The notes under the pieces are model-generated. The model was not told the DNA's origin and made no database searches. It saw nothing but the letters and a program-made list of their open reading frames with translations. Source: Wyeomyia smithii (lineage: Eukaryota > Arthropoda > Insecta > Diptera > Culicidae). Taken from it: a DNA stretch of 64,000 bases. Position numbers and translations under genes: made by a program. Below are positions 34,644 through 46,676 of the stretch, piece by piece; the stretch's first letter is position 1; the number at the start of each line of letters is the position of its first letter. The stretch spans positions 106,386,255 to 106,450,254 of the forward strand of contig NC_073695.1 in NCBI RefSeq assembly GCF_029784165.1. Direction: 5' to 3'.

Positions 34644-36634
34644 GTGAGTGGATCACATCACCCCACAACCATCGACACCTATGTCAGCATTGAGATTCAA
34701 ACCCAGGTCACTAGTGTGGTTAATGGAGATAACAGTGATCTTTTGGAATCTTTGATTCATGAGGGAATGCTATCTGCAGTTAAACCGATAATATCAAGTT
34801 ATCAGCACGGGATTTTCCCGCAACAACATTTACAACAGCTATGCTACACCAGCGTATTATTTCGAGAAATTGAATGTCGAAATCAAGTGGACTCGGTATA
34901 CCTCGACTTCTCTAAAGTATTCGATACCATTCCGCAAACCTTCGCAATTGAGAAGCTGAGGCATATGGGCTTCCCCGATTGGATATCCGGCTGTTTAATG
35001 TCGTCTTTGACCGGTAGAAGCGCATTCGTCAAGATGAATTCTGCACGCTCTAGAAAGTTCGACATCCCGTCTGGAGTTCCACAGGGGAGTGAATTGGGAC
35101 CGCTGATTTTTGTGCTTTTCATCAAAGACTTGTGCCAACAAATTTCTTCTGCAAAGCTGCTTTTCGCCGATGACCTAGAAATCTTCCAAATAATTAAGTC
35201 CATGTTGGGTTGTATTTGCTTACAAAAAAAAACACATCAATATCCTTTCACGTTGGTGCAAAGAGAACGGCGTGCGTGTGAACATTAACGAATGCAAAGT
35301 GATCACTTTTAGTCGCTATCATAATTCAATTAATCATCAGTGCAACATTGACACTACTCCACTGGACCGTGTGCAGTCTATCAGTGACCGCCATCGGATT
35401 CATTCGCCGCAGCGCTTCACAATTTACTGACGTGTACTGAGTTCAATAATGTGTTTTACGTTTTGTCTTCGTCATCTACCGTGGAATGATCCTGTTCATC
35501 TGCCCGACTAAAGTTTCGACGATTGTTTGTTTCCGACGTCATAACGAACAGTATTGACTGCTCAGACCTTCTCCTGCTAATTCACTTGAGCGCAATACAA
35601 AAGCTGTAGTTTTTAAGGGCTGGTCAAAACAACACTGATTGAATCGTGTAAAAAATATATTTCTTGTTACCAACATAGATTCAATCCCAGGTGATCCGTC
35701 GTTTCCAATCTGTCGCAATTCGTCTCCTTGTCTACTCACTCAATGGATGCGTGCTTGCACACAGATCGTGTTAGTCATGACATCCTTCTCCGAAAGCTGA
35801 ATCAAGTGAGGCCCTCTGCCGAGCTTGTGAGATATTTTCGTTCATACCTGACCGGCAGAGTTTTGTGTGTTTTTGTTGGGTCGTCACATTATGATCCATT
35901 CACTACTTTTTTCGGAGTGCCACAGGGAAGCAATCTGGGCCCACAATGTAACGTCATCACCTTAAGCAGAAAGTCACAACCAATCAGCTTACCATACAGC
36001 TTGTCTTAACAAGGACTCCAGAGTTTGTGCCAAGTTAGCGTTCTTGTCGTAATTTTGGATAGCAAGCTTACATTCCGAACACACTACGAGGATGTTATCT
36101 CAAGAGTTAACAGGCGGCTGGGATTCATTTTCAGAACAGTCTATGGTCTCCGAGATCCAGTGTGCATGAAATCTTTGTACTGCGCCCTGGTGCGTTCGGT
36201 GCTTGAATCTGCTGTTGTTGCTTGGTGTCCATACAAATTAATTTCGATTGGCCACATAGGAGCTATCCAGAATAGATTCGTGCGTATAGCACTAAGGCAT
36301 CTTCCCTGTAACAACGCTATAAACTTGCCTCCCTATGAGCACCGCTACATGCTTGAGGCCTTGTAAAGGAGGAAATCCAACGCACATTCATTTTTGTTGC
36401 GAAGCTGACCAGCGAAATTGATTCACCTGCTATCCTCGAGGAATTGAGCGTGTATGCTCCGGAAGGGAATCTGCGAAAACGTCAGCTTTTTCACACAGAG
36501 ACAAGGTATAGTCGGTACGGCCAGTATGATAGGATCAGGTTCATATCAATAAGGTTCAACGAGGCTGCAGATCTGTTTGACTTCTGCGAACCCATCAACA
36601 CGTTTCTTTCGTTGCCTATGGATCCCTTAAAATA
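34644..36634 (+). pseudogene. CR1/Jockey-like LINE, RT to C-terminus
   Basis: The plus strand encodes RT blocks: NQVDSVYLDFSKVFDTIPQ (first catalytic Asp), SGVPQGSELGPLIFVLFIKD, KLLFADDLEIFQII (FADD catalytic pair at about 35165-35175), then, after frameshifts and an apparent partial duplication of palm sequence at 35728-36009 (VSHDILLRKLNQV, FFGVPQGSNLGP), the thumb (SVLVVILDSKLTFRTHYEDV, SLYCALVRSVLESAVVAWCP, LPPYEHRYMLEAL) and the tail ending LSLPMDPLK. No RNase H follows, as expected for this type. The 5' endonuclease is absent. The second palm block suggests two overlapping copies or a nested insertion. Confidence 0.82.
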
Positions 36635-36639
36635 ATTGT

Positions 36640-39600
36640 CTTTTTATTAAATGTAAATTTAATCGTTAATTTCAAAACATTGAAAACATCTATTATTGCT
36701 TGGATTTTCGGCTCATCAGTCTTTAAGCTGAACTAAACGAAGTACTGCTTCTTTTCCTTCAACGTTTCGACAATATATTTTGTCTTTATCAAGAAGTCAA
36801 CATCGTCAGATGAAAATTCTAAATGTAGCATCAGGTTTTTTCAGGCCTGAAAATTCCGAGATGCCTGAGGGTCTTCGAGATGCCTTCATTTTTTATCCTA
36901 TACTCCTTGGTAGTTGACCAATGAGTGACAATCTTTACTGGGCGTCACAAACTCGCAACCTTTTTGGGAAGCAGGATGGAGTAAGGCTTGCAACAAAAAC
37001 AAAGCCGTTCAGAATTACTAATCGGAAAAAGGTAAATAGTCGTCACTAGAAAATAATAACCGGTGATACAGACAGGAGAAGTCAGTTAGATCAATTTTAT
37101 ACAGAACAGATAAGAATTTGATGTACAGAAAGAGCCAGAAAATCTTACAATAGAATAACATTTTGATCTAATAAACATAAAAATCCCTAAAATTGGATTA
37201 TTTGACGGTTTGGAATTTTCCACTCACATCATAAGTTTTATCTGTGATGTTTAATTTATTTTCAAAATTTCAAAACAATAATAAAAATAATAATAAAATA
37301 CTCATAAGGCCGTTACAAATTTTATTTTCATTTTATTTCACCCCCCCCCCCTCTTCAAAAATCTTGAATATTGGAAGGGGAAGAAAAAAAAAGCTCAAAC
37401 CGTTTTGTTCATTTCATTGGTTTTCCGATAGCATAAGTGCTTAATTTAGCAACAAACGAGTCAGGTGACAGCGAGAGTGTCGTCGAAAAGTAAGAGAAAT
37501 AAATAATAATAATAATTAAGTGTTATTTTTCAACATTTAATTGAGTGCAAGTTACAAACGTCATAACTTGCTCACAAACTTTGATCAAAGATATTTCTTT
37601 TTTTTTTCGTCTCTGTGTTATTTATTTTTTGCCACACCCTCTGCTAACTTTGATAACCTTGGACATAAAAAGAGTTCGAAATTTGTATCAGCCTAATGTT
37701 TGATGTTGAAAGTAACTTTTCAAAACCTACACTCGTGTGGGGCCTATTTAAAGGGTCACAAAACAGTTTATGTTCATATCAATAATAGTTCGTCAATATC
37801 TCAAAACATGTCAATTAACATCTCATATCGGGGGATATTTGCAGAAAGCTATAAATATAAAAACTCCACAAAGACAACATAACATTTCACCACATCCCAA
37901 ATATGGTAATACCGTTCAAGTTTACAACCATCAGAATGTCACCCTGCTATCAACGAGACCGGCTGAGTGTGTTTAATTTTTTTTGCGAGAGTTTAATGGC
38001 CCACCAGTACCGTGATAAGTGCTTCCATAATGAAAGGATTTCTTCGCGGCGAAACGCTCTTGCACATCAATGTAGCCGAAACTGCTGTTTTAAACGTGCT
38101 GAAATTTATAGCTTGTTGTGGTGACTTGAATTAATCTTGTTAATTATTTCGTGGCAGTGGAGAACGTGCAAAGTGGTATCCTTTAAAAAGACAGCAATAG
38201 TCACAAAAACTCCTCCTTGCTTGGCTAGAATACAAACTTTTATTTTTTCTCTTCAGAATTTTCGACATTGTGGAATCTTCATATTCATTTGCTCAAGTTG
38301 GAATTTACACAGAATGTCACTACAGATATTATAAGAAATTTTGAGATGAACTTACACTTCATCAAACTTAGTGCAGTAAATTTAAGTGGTTTGCATTTTC
38401 CATCGCTAATAATTCCATCAAAGCAATGTCTCTCTGCCCATCGAGATGTATTGTAATAAGTAATTCATAAATTTAAATTAACTCAACACATTCTGATCAC
38501 GATTTTATATTCTCCAATTTCAGGTAAGCTAACAACAGTAATCAACCTTGTCATTTTCCGTTTATCGCGGAGACCTAGGTAAGTGCAAACGCGACTCCAT
38601 ACATCCGGCCATTGGATAGAGTCGATAAAGTCGCAACCATTTGGCGGTGCCCGTAAAGGTTAACGCCAGAAATGCAACCGACGCGGTCTGAGAGCCTGTG
38701 CAAGATCCCTTCATCCCACGCGTTAATGTCTTTTCTCACCACGCCCGCCTGCCATTGTGGCACCCCCTTGCAGCAGGTCTCGCATCCACTTCCTACGACG
38801 TAACTGATATAGATGGTGCCCCTTGGAAAATGAGTGAGCGAGTGCAGAACCTGCAACCAGTTACGGTGCTATTTACACCCGCCGCCGTCGTGACATTTTA
38901 ATCTGAGCAACTTAAACTTTAAACGACTTTTATACCCAACACCATCTAAGGTGATTCAAATTTAATAGGAAAATGATTCCCAACTCCCTCGCCTATTGCA
39001 TTCTATTGCTACTAGCCAATGTTGATATTTATAACCATTTGATTTAAAAAATTAGCGCTAATTTTTATGGCTGCTTTTATTGTTTTATGAATTGTAGGTC
39101 GATGTTGGCAGTTCTCAGATAACAGTGCTAGTTTTGAGTTCTTTGATAGGCATTGCCTTTTAGGGCGGTTGCTGCAGCGAAAGGGTTAACTCGTGCTAAC
39201 TGCTATGAAGCTATGATGGATTGAAGCGGCGACGGCTGCTGGTGGCAGTAGAATATCTGGTTTGTTACCTATTCCGGTCGCGACAGCCGCATCGACCTTG
39301 GTCCCTTTCCCTACATTACGAGCCTATGCTAGACGCCGTTGAGACATGGGCCACGGGTATTTCATCATCACGTTGCTACCCGCTGTTTGTAGCCCCTGCA
39401 GCAGCACCCTGTTTCCCCTTTCAGAGTACTGAGAGGGCGTTTTGGGTGTGGAAGCTTTTTCTCACCTCTTTAGCATTCAGTGATTGCACAATTTCGTGTG
39501 CCACAACTGACTGAATTTCAAATTGAAACTTGCACCGGCTGAACTGCGTGAGATGTCGGTATCGTGGCGGTTGATTGATTTCTGAATATACTTAATGTTA

Positions 39601-39836
39601 TTGGAAATCAAAAGTTAAAATATAATAACGATTTTTTTCATAGTCGTGTTGCAATAAGTTAAAAACACCAGATTTTTACGAGCTCAAACACACATAAATA
39701 GAGTATTCTTCAAATTGTTGCCATTTGGTCTTATTGAGAATATCAATGATATTCTAAAGCTCGCAAGGAAAATCTAGAGGACAACCACAACTTGATCGCA
39801 ATTGATTATGAAATTCCTCTCGAGGCACAACCCCAG
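36640..39836. other. No recognised gene
   Basis: AT-rich, with a C homopolymer near 37340 and an AAT-rich microsatellite at 37505-37520. A GC-richer island lies at 38570-39520, where the plus frame 39221-39514 and others have no known domain. This island may be single-copy or part of a host transcript; evidence is compositional only. Confidence 0.35.
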
Positions 39837-40630
39837 TAGAAACGCCAACCAATGCTGGAAGATTTGTACATTTTTTTTCATTGAATTATGCACGAGAAAA
39901 CGTAAGAAAACACCTCTTTTTTGAAGATTTTGTATACCAGTTATGGTTAGATTCACATCTACGGAGATTTTTTTCGTGGATGGAATATAAAGAACGGCAA
40001 TTACTTCTAAATTATTCGTCCAAACTATTTGAAGGAAAAAATGGATTTTTTATATTATTCGTAGGTTTCAATAAATCAAAGAAATATTTTCCAAAAATGC
40101 GTATTTTCATAAAAAACTATAATTTTCCAAACAAACGCCTGTTGACGGAAAAATCCTAAGGGTCCCGGAACAAGTACATTCAAAACTATAGGGAAGATTA
40201 TTGGTTATTGGAGTCATCAGATCAGATCAGATCAGACATCAAACAACTTCAATTCAAGGATTCCCAATAAAAAGATTCCTGTGTCGGAAGAAGCGAAAAA
40301 GCTTTTGGCCGTTTCTGATGACGACACCAGAAAACTCCTCAAAAGTCCATTTAAATAGCCAGATATAAGCAAAAATAAGAAAAGTTAAAAACGTTTCTCA
40401 CTTGTAAGTGGATCAAAATTGTAACTTCAAAAAAAATGTAAAAAATGGAACAACTTTAATGAGAGAACTTCGGTTCTAAGAAAATTCTTTGGGACAAAAT
40501 AATTTCAACTTCGTTTTTGCTGTTTTGGAAACAATGTGCACTGTTGAAAGCTTTGTACAATTTTTTATTGAATTAGGAAGTAGAACGTAAGAAAACACTG
40601 CTCTTTTGACGATTTTGTATAACTGCAAAT
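39837..40630. repeat. Diverged direct repeat pair
   Basis: About 100 bp at 39840-39945 (containing CGTAAGAAAACACCTCTTTT) recur in the same orientation at 40530-40630 (CGTAAGAAAACACTGCTCTT), including TTGTACA-T-rich and GATTTTGTATA flanks. A (GATCA)n microsatellite of about four units sits between, near 40220. It may be an old LTR-like or tandem duplication; no coding content. Confidence 0.55.
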
Positions 40631-40639
40631 GATATGGTA

Positions 40640-41230
40640 AATGGTAAAAGGGTTTCGAAACAAAACAATGAAACTGATATACTCGCACTGTCATTTCGAT
40701 TCGAACAGTTTCATTTTCACTTGATTCCTTTGGGCTACTGTCAACGAATCACTTCTTTCTCTCTTTCCCATCTGTTGTTCATCGGATCGTTTCAAATGAA
40801 ACTAATGACTATTTCAATCGACGGAGAGAGTGACGGAGAGAGAGACTTTTTCCTTTCCTTCAGCGTCTCATTTGAAATTAGCACCGCATCGCGTCGTTTG
40901 ATGGTAGTTTTCTGATACCGCAAGCCGTAGTTAGAACGGCAATGGCATCCAATAAATACGTTACGCAAGTTCCGATCAATATTTCCTCCATATATATGCG
41001 TCAGCGTCAGCGCTCATTGTCATTTACAATTGAGAATCGTCATTTGAGAGTGATGGTGATAATCTCCGCTTTCAATTGAAAAGCGTTTGTATCAATTTCA
41101 AGCCCTTCAGTTGTCAGAATCACAGCAAGAGCTTTCGACTGGGTGTCATGTGACTGACGAAGTGCTCGAAAATGATACAAAAGCTTTTCAATTGAAATTG
41201 GCGGGTCAAAGCGTCACTATAACCTGATAA
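40640..41230. other. MITE-like AT-rich sequence with CAATTGAAA motifs
   Basis: The motif TTTCAATTGAAA or close variants occurs several times (near 41070, 41185, 41235). No end structure or target duplication could be fixed; no gene. Confidence 0.35.
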
Positions 41231-41233
41231 TTG

Positions 41234-41443
41234 TCAATTGAAAAAGACTTTGTCAGGACAAACACAGATTGCATCATATGACACTGTACGATAGCACTCG
41301 CATCCCTCCCCTTCATATGAGCCTGTAGGTACTTTCCAGTTTACCTTGGTGACTGTTAGTACCTTGTGCTCTGGATCACACTGGTCCACCATACCTAAGT
41401 ATAGACGAAACCACGCTGTCAAGAAAATTTCGCTTACTACCAT
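41234..41443 (-). other. Short Cys-containing ORF of unknown origin
   Basis: The minus frame (69 codons) contains GMVDQCDPEHKVLTVTKVNW and EGEGCECYRTVSYDAICVCP. The clustered Cys and ordinary amino-acid mix look more like real protein than translated AT-rich noise. I do not recognise the family. It could be an exon of a host gene or a piece captured by the flanking MITE-like repeat; there is no start or splice evidence. Confidence 0.3.
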
Positions 41444-41459
41444 ACACCGCTAAACTAAT

Positions 41460-43066
41460 GGACATCATCTTTATTAATTTAAATTTCATCTGACATCGTG
41501 GTCTTAATGAATGGTTTTAAAACTAGTCTAAAGATAAAAATACAGTTCGCAAGCGTTGTCCAAAACTGACACAAGAAACATTAAAGTCGAAAACGTGATA
41601 GCCTTCTTGAAAACGTCTCCGTATTGTGTTGACTGGATCGTTATCACCGTATACGGTGTTCCTTGGTTCTGGTAAAATAAGTTGCCGTGGACGCAGTACA
41701 CGTGCGGGAGCATAAATTCTCATGCGCTCCAGCAAGCAGGCACTATCGACTTCTCCGCGCAGTATTTTAGCGCCAAACACAGCTTGGTTTATATTTCGAC
41801 GGGACTCCAGTGGCTCTATACTCAATAGGGCACATCGATGTTCGTAAGAGGGCAGGTCGTTGGGATTGTGCCATGGAAGTCTCCATAGCGCACGACGGAC
41901 AAATATATGCTGAACAGATTCGATTCTAGATTTCCACACAGCTTCATATGGTGACCAGACGACCGATGCGAACTCGATTATCGAACGAACTAGGGAACAA
42001 TAGAGAGCACGTAAGCAGATGGGGTCAATAAAGTCGTTTGCCATTTTCAGAACAAAACCTAGTTGACGATTGGCTTTGTTGATTATCGCGGAATAATGCA
42101 GCTTGAATGTGAGTTGGTAGTCAAGCAATACTCCAAGATCCCTGACTTCGTCAACCCGTTCGAGTATCTGATCACCGATGACATAGTTGTATAGGATAGG
42201 TCCTTTAAGTCGTCGATATGAAATCACGTAACACTTTGCCACACTCAATACCAGGAAGTTTGACTTGCACCAATGAACGAATTTATCCAGTAGCTTCTGG
42301 AGTTCTCTGCAATCAGCTTCATTTCGTATGATCAGGTAGATTTTCAAATCGTCAGCGTAGATTAGTACTCCACCATTCGCACGTCATTAAAAAATATCAC
42401 AAACAGCAGTGGACCCAGATTGCTTCCTTGAGGCACGCCAGAGGAGGGGGTCAAGCTTTCAGATACTGTTGATCCAATTTTTACGGAGAGCTGCCTGTTG
42501 CTCAGGTAGGAGCGAAGCCAGCTGCAAATATTGTCGGACAATCCAAGACGATGCAGCTTTGCAAGGAGGATATCGTGATTAACGGTGTCAAATGCAGCTT
42601 TGATGTCGGTGTATACTGCATCAACCTGAGCTCCACCATCCATTGCACCGATACAAAATGATGTGAACTCGCACAGGTTAAAGTCCACGGAGCGTTTAGG
42701 ATAGAATCCATGTTGAGCGATGCTGATATAACTCCTACAAGAGCTGAATAGCATATCTTTCATGATGATCTCGAAGCATTTTGATCCAGCTGATAAAGAG
42801 GTTATGCCACGATAATCAGCGATGTCGGACTTTTCGCCTTTTTTGTGCACCGGCAGCATATGGGAAATCTTCCATTCCGATGGGAATACTTGATGTTGAA
42901 GTGATCTATTGAAAATCGCCTGGAGAGGAGCAGTCAGAAAGGTGCTGCACTTTTTGGAGATGCAAGAGGGAATACCATCGGGGCCTGACTTATAGGACTG
43001 CTTCAGTTTCTGTAATGCAGCTTCAACCATCGTAGCGTTAATATTAAATACGTCGAAATCTATCAC
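41460..43066 (-). pseudogene. CR1/Jockey-like LINE, RT to C-terminus, one frameshift
   Basis: From 43066: LKQSYKSGPDGIPSCISKKC, DIADYRGITSLSAGSKCFE, QVDAVYTDIKAAFDTVNHD (first catalytic Asp), SGVPQGSNLGPLLFVIFFND. Then a single-base frame change near 42365, just before the YADD pair (readable as GVLIYADDLKI in the next frame), and a second open frame to 41523 with RVDEVRDLGVLLDYQLTFKL, ALYCSLVRSIIEFASVVWSP and LPSYEHRCALLSIEPLESRR. The end (VFLSLD) is followed by a short 3' UTR. Apart from the frameshift the RT is intact, so this is one of the younger copies. The endonuclease is missing; R1 sequence begins just beyond 43066. No RNase H. Confidence 0.88.
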
Positions 43067-43069
43067 GTC

Positions 43070-43850
43070 TCTTGGTACTAGACTGACAGCGATGTCTTAT
43101 ACAAAATAGAGCTGCTCCTACAGGTATAGTCGCCGTTGCTCCCAAACGTGACCTTATCGTCGGCCATAAACCCAAGAGTTTTAAAGATCGCTTTGATGTA
43201 ATGGTGCAGTCTACAACTCTGATGCCCTGTTGCTCCGATTTATGGTTATTCACAACCGTGACCTCCGTCTTTCGGTGCGCTAGCACCAGTTTTCTGGAGT
43301 GTATCCAGCCTTCGACCTTGCGCATACAGTTCGAGGCCGTCAACTCGACCTCTTCGATCGACTCGTCGTGGACCTCTAGCGTTATATCGTCCACTAAGCC
43401 GATGATCACAACTCCTTTAGGGAAATTGAGTTTTAACACACATACACAGCGATACCGGTACATGGATACTCCTGAGCGTAAGCGCTATGGAGTCCCAGCT
43501 GGCGCTGTAGTGTTCTTCACGTCGAACTTGACGATTGTGCAATAGCGCATGACCGTTCTCTTGCGCTGGAGTGCTACCTCCACCGTATTGGTGACGGAAA
43601 AGATAGCATCCAGTGTGGACCAACCCTTCCAGAAAATAAACTGGTTACTTACCAGACCGTTTACACCCACCGTGTACTTCACCAATCTGTTAAAGATAAT
43701 CCTTTCAAGCACTTTACCCGCAGTGTCCAGCAGACAGATAGGCCTATTAGCCGGTTGGTTCCCCGGCGGTTTCCAGCCTTCGGCTTTAAGACCAATCTCT
43801 GTCGCTTCCACTTGTTCGGGAAGAGCTGTCTCTTAGGACTTTACCGATTT
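43070..43850 (-). pseudogene. R1-type LINE RT fragment
   Basis: The minus strand reads ANRPICLLDTAGKVLERIIF, NRLVKYTVGVNGLVSNQFIF, STLDAIFSVTNTVEVALQRK, then FPKGVVIIGLVDDITLEVHD (VDD in place of the usual ADD at the catalytic pair), MRKVEGWIHSRKLVLAHRKT and TITSKRSLKLLGLW, all characteristic of R1-clade reverse transcriptases. The central palm is partly deleted between about 43480 and 43440. R1 elements of this type usually carry an APE endonuclease and RNase H; neither is present here. Confidence 0.85.
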
Positions 43851-43859
43851 TCTCAAACA

Positions 43860-46275
43860 ACGAAAATATTGTCTAATGCTAATGAATGAACAATAAACAA
43901 TAAGGAGTTTCGTGATGATTCGTAGTTTATTAGGACTTAAATCCAGTAACCTTTTGGCACCGCAAACTTCGGTAGATAAACTGTTCCACTTGTCTGCAAC
44001 TCTGCGCATGTTGCGATGCTATTTCTGACTTCTACTTAGTTTCTGGAGGTAACCAGAAACGGTTCGGGTGCAATGAGTCGGGCTTACCTTGCTACGCTCT
44101 TAGTATTTGTTGAGGCGAGAAAGCTCTCAGAGTGTTTGGCTGCACTCCTAGACTGGGTTTGGAAACACATTTGTCAGACTTTAATGCCAGTAGTGCAGCA
44201 TGACTCTCTCAAAAGATTCATATTTCCGCAAGTATATTGCGTACAGCTCTGCTTGAAGGACAGCTGATTACTTACTCCAGATAGTGGCCTCTATACTTGG
44301 TCAGTAGCCGCTTGATGCAGTATGGAATCCGATGTTTGATGTACGATGGAAGAATCGGCCCTTAATTGTTCCACATTGAAAAATCTGTATCAATCACTCT
44401 GGAACGTCCGTGTTGGGCTTCGCTTCTATCCAGTCAATGACTGGTGTTACCAGAGATGTTAGATTGAACTCTTATAGAAAATCAAGGTGGCCTGTCAGAT
44501 CGTAGCCTTAGTGCACGAAACTCTGCTTCTGTCTCCACATGGAGAAAGTGGGCCATGGCTTCCATGGCTGTAGTCAGCGTTATGCGCAAGACACTCATAA
44601 ATAAAAGACAGTTCCGTCATATAACTTCATTATGTTTTGCCTGAGCTGTCGTTTAATTTACGTATGGCCACGATACGAGGGCTGCGTAGGTTATATGTGG
44701 CCGAGGTGATATAAGACCGGAGCACTAGTTTTGGGGTGAGCCCTCAGATCTTGCCGAACAGTGCAGTACACAATGCTCGGGTAACTTTTCCGTAGACGAC
44801 AATCCTAAGTGTTTTATGAATCGCTGAGGTCGCTTTATTAATAGCGTAGTCTAGTTGAGTAGAACAACTCCAACTTTTGTGCACAATAATTCCGAGGTTA
44901 TTGGTATCATTATTGAAACTAAGTCTCACCAGTAGCGAAGGAGTACTAGAATGCGTCCCGCGCTTTGTTGAATGGTATAATGCCTATATACAGAGGTCAA
45001 TGTTCGGTTCTTTTCTAAGCACCACTGTCAAGTGCCGGATGCATACGACTAGATAGCATTGCCGTACATTATCCCCGAACAATAAGGACTACGTCATCAG
45101 CATAACCAATGATTTCGTAGACAAGCTGCGATTAAGAAGTTGTTAAAAAGAACAACGCCTCTACTGTGACAGATGTATCTCTCAATGCAGCTATATTTTT
45201 CCTGTTCGAAAGCGTCGTTTGGATCCAGATAATTGCGGTATTAGTCGACTCCTCCATTTGTAGAGCCGTGTGAATGGATGCAAAGGGCGTGGTATCGTAA
45301 GCCCCCTTAATATTAAGTAAAGCGTGGACCGCTGTCTCTTGATAATATAGCAATTTCTCTATCATCGACACTAATTATTACAGATCGATTTCGGTAGATT
45401 TAACCTGTTGATATGCATATTGATTTCTATGCAAGGGTTAGTTCTTCAGGAATTCGCTGCGGATGTAGTCATCCTTAAATTTCTCCATCAATTTGAGAAA
45501 AGTTGACGTCAGACTTATATAACTAAAAGCTTTGGGCAATGTTTTGTCTTTTTTTGTTAGGGAATTAGAATTAGCTTGTCCATTGATGTGAACTTTTGTA
45601 ATAATATAGCTTTGGTTTAAAAACCACCTTAACATTCTACCAGCTATCCGAGATATATCACAACGTGAAGCTAGCTCGAAAAAGACTGATGAGTTTGAAC
45701 GCGACGACCCCGTCCGACTTTCACAGGAAGATTGGTAGGAACCATTCAGCTCCAGGCGATTTCATAGATTTTAATGAGCTTAGTTGAACGAGCTAGCACT
45801 GCCGAGTCATATGAAACGTCGTGATTCTAGGTTCTGTAGTTCGACGTTTGATCCATAGGTCACTGTTGAGCCAAGAAAATTAATGTTCATAAAAACCTCC
45901 AACGTTTCCTTGATAGTAATAGTCAAACTACCATCTGCTTTTTTCAATTCCAAGACCACTCGTATGAGCTTTGGACATCACTTTCTACAGTCGAGTTGGT
46001 ATTGCCGAGGTAGAGCTGAAAGTCCTCCCAGAATTGAACTCTGGTTCTTCTTTTAGCTTTGCGTAGCTCAGCATTGTATTTAGTAAGGGATGCTCCCAGT
46101 TGGACATTATTTTAGCCCTGTTGAATAAGTATCTAGCTTTCTGACGGAGGTTGCTAAGTTGACCGAAGTTCAACTTGGTTTTCTTTGGATTCCTGGAATG
46201 TTCTCCTCTAAGAAAAGTTGCCTCGACGTCAATCTGATATGTCTATGATCTGATAAACTTGCTGATTGCTGAAAC
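43860..46275 (-). pseudogene. LOA-type LINE copy C, heavily decayed
   Basis: Read downwards on the minus strand: endonuclease end LSDHRHI (about 46240), linker ARYLFNRAKIMSNWEHPLLN (45985-46173), RT palm YYQETAVHALLNIKGAYDTT (45132-45371), thumb NNLGIIVHKSWSCSTQLDYA and INKATSAIHKTLRIVVYGKV (44744-44929), connection and RNase H scraps to about 43860. Unlike copies A and B the RT is present, though shattered by many stops. Between linker and RT a block reading ITKVHINGQANSNSLTKK (45545-45610) also occurs in copy A near 12840-12905. Confidence 0.72.
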
Positions 46276-46364
46276 ACAGTCTTACCTATTCAGTATCGGA
46301 GGAGTGCTTCGGTATTGATATGTTAATGACTGTTTATTGGGGTTAAGGTTTGGCCATTAGACGC
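46276..46364 (-). pseudogene. LOA-type LINE copy D, RT palm (downstream of SINE)
   Basis: Short minus-strand RT remnant that continues across the SINE insertion into 46585-46674. Confidence 0.5.
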
Positions 46365-46584
46365 GAATCTCCCAGATGGTCTCGAGGTACGATGCTGGCC
46401 TAACAAGCCAGTCGTCGAAGGATCGAGTCTCGGCTCGGGAAAGACTGTTAGTGTCAGTAGGATTGTAGCGCTAGCCCCGCAATTGTCCTGTACACTAAAC
46501 AGTTGGCTGCGAAGTCTGTGTATAACGAACAGAAGGTCAAGTTCCGAATCGTGGAATGTAGCATCAAGGCTTTGCTTTGCTTTG
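46365..46584 (+). mobile_element. tRNA-derived SINE, second copy, 9-bp target duplication
   Basis: Same SINE as 20757-20985, in plus orientation: TCTCCCAGATGGTCTCGAGG start, anticodon arm with loop CTAACAA, B box with one change (GGATCGAGTCTC), GC-rich body, and a CTTTG-type tail. An exact 9-bp repeat ATTAGACGC lies at 46356-46364 and 46585-46593. It has landed in a LOA LINE RT, whose reading DIENAFDKMPFASNG spans the right junction on the minus strand. The altered B box may weaken transcription. Confidence 0.88.
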
Positions 46585-46674
46585 ATTAGACGCAAAGGGC
46601 ATTTTATCAAAAGCGTTCTCAATATCAAGAAAAGCGCAGACCGCTATTTATATTTTAGCGACTTCTGATGTAAC
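46585..46674 (-). pseudogene. LOA-type LINE copy D, RT palm (between SINE and MITE)
   Basis: The minus strand reads CAFLDIENAFDKMPF, the first catalytic Asp block of LOA-type RT. It is cut on one side by the SINE and on the other by the MITE at 46677. Confidence 0.65.
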
Positions 46675-46676
46675 TA

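Noticed and set aside
40215..40240. CRISPR-like or functional repeat array
   Set aside because: It is a simple (GATCA)n microsatellite; no spacer-repeat structure exists anywhere in the window.
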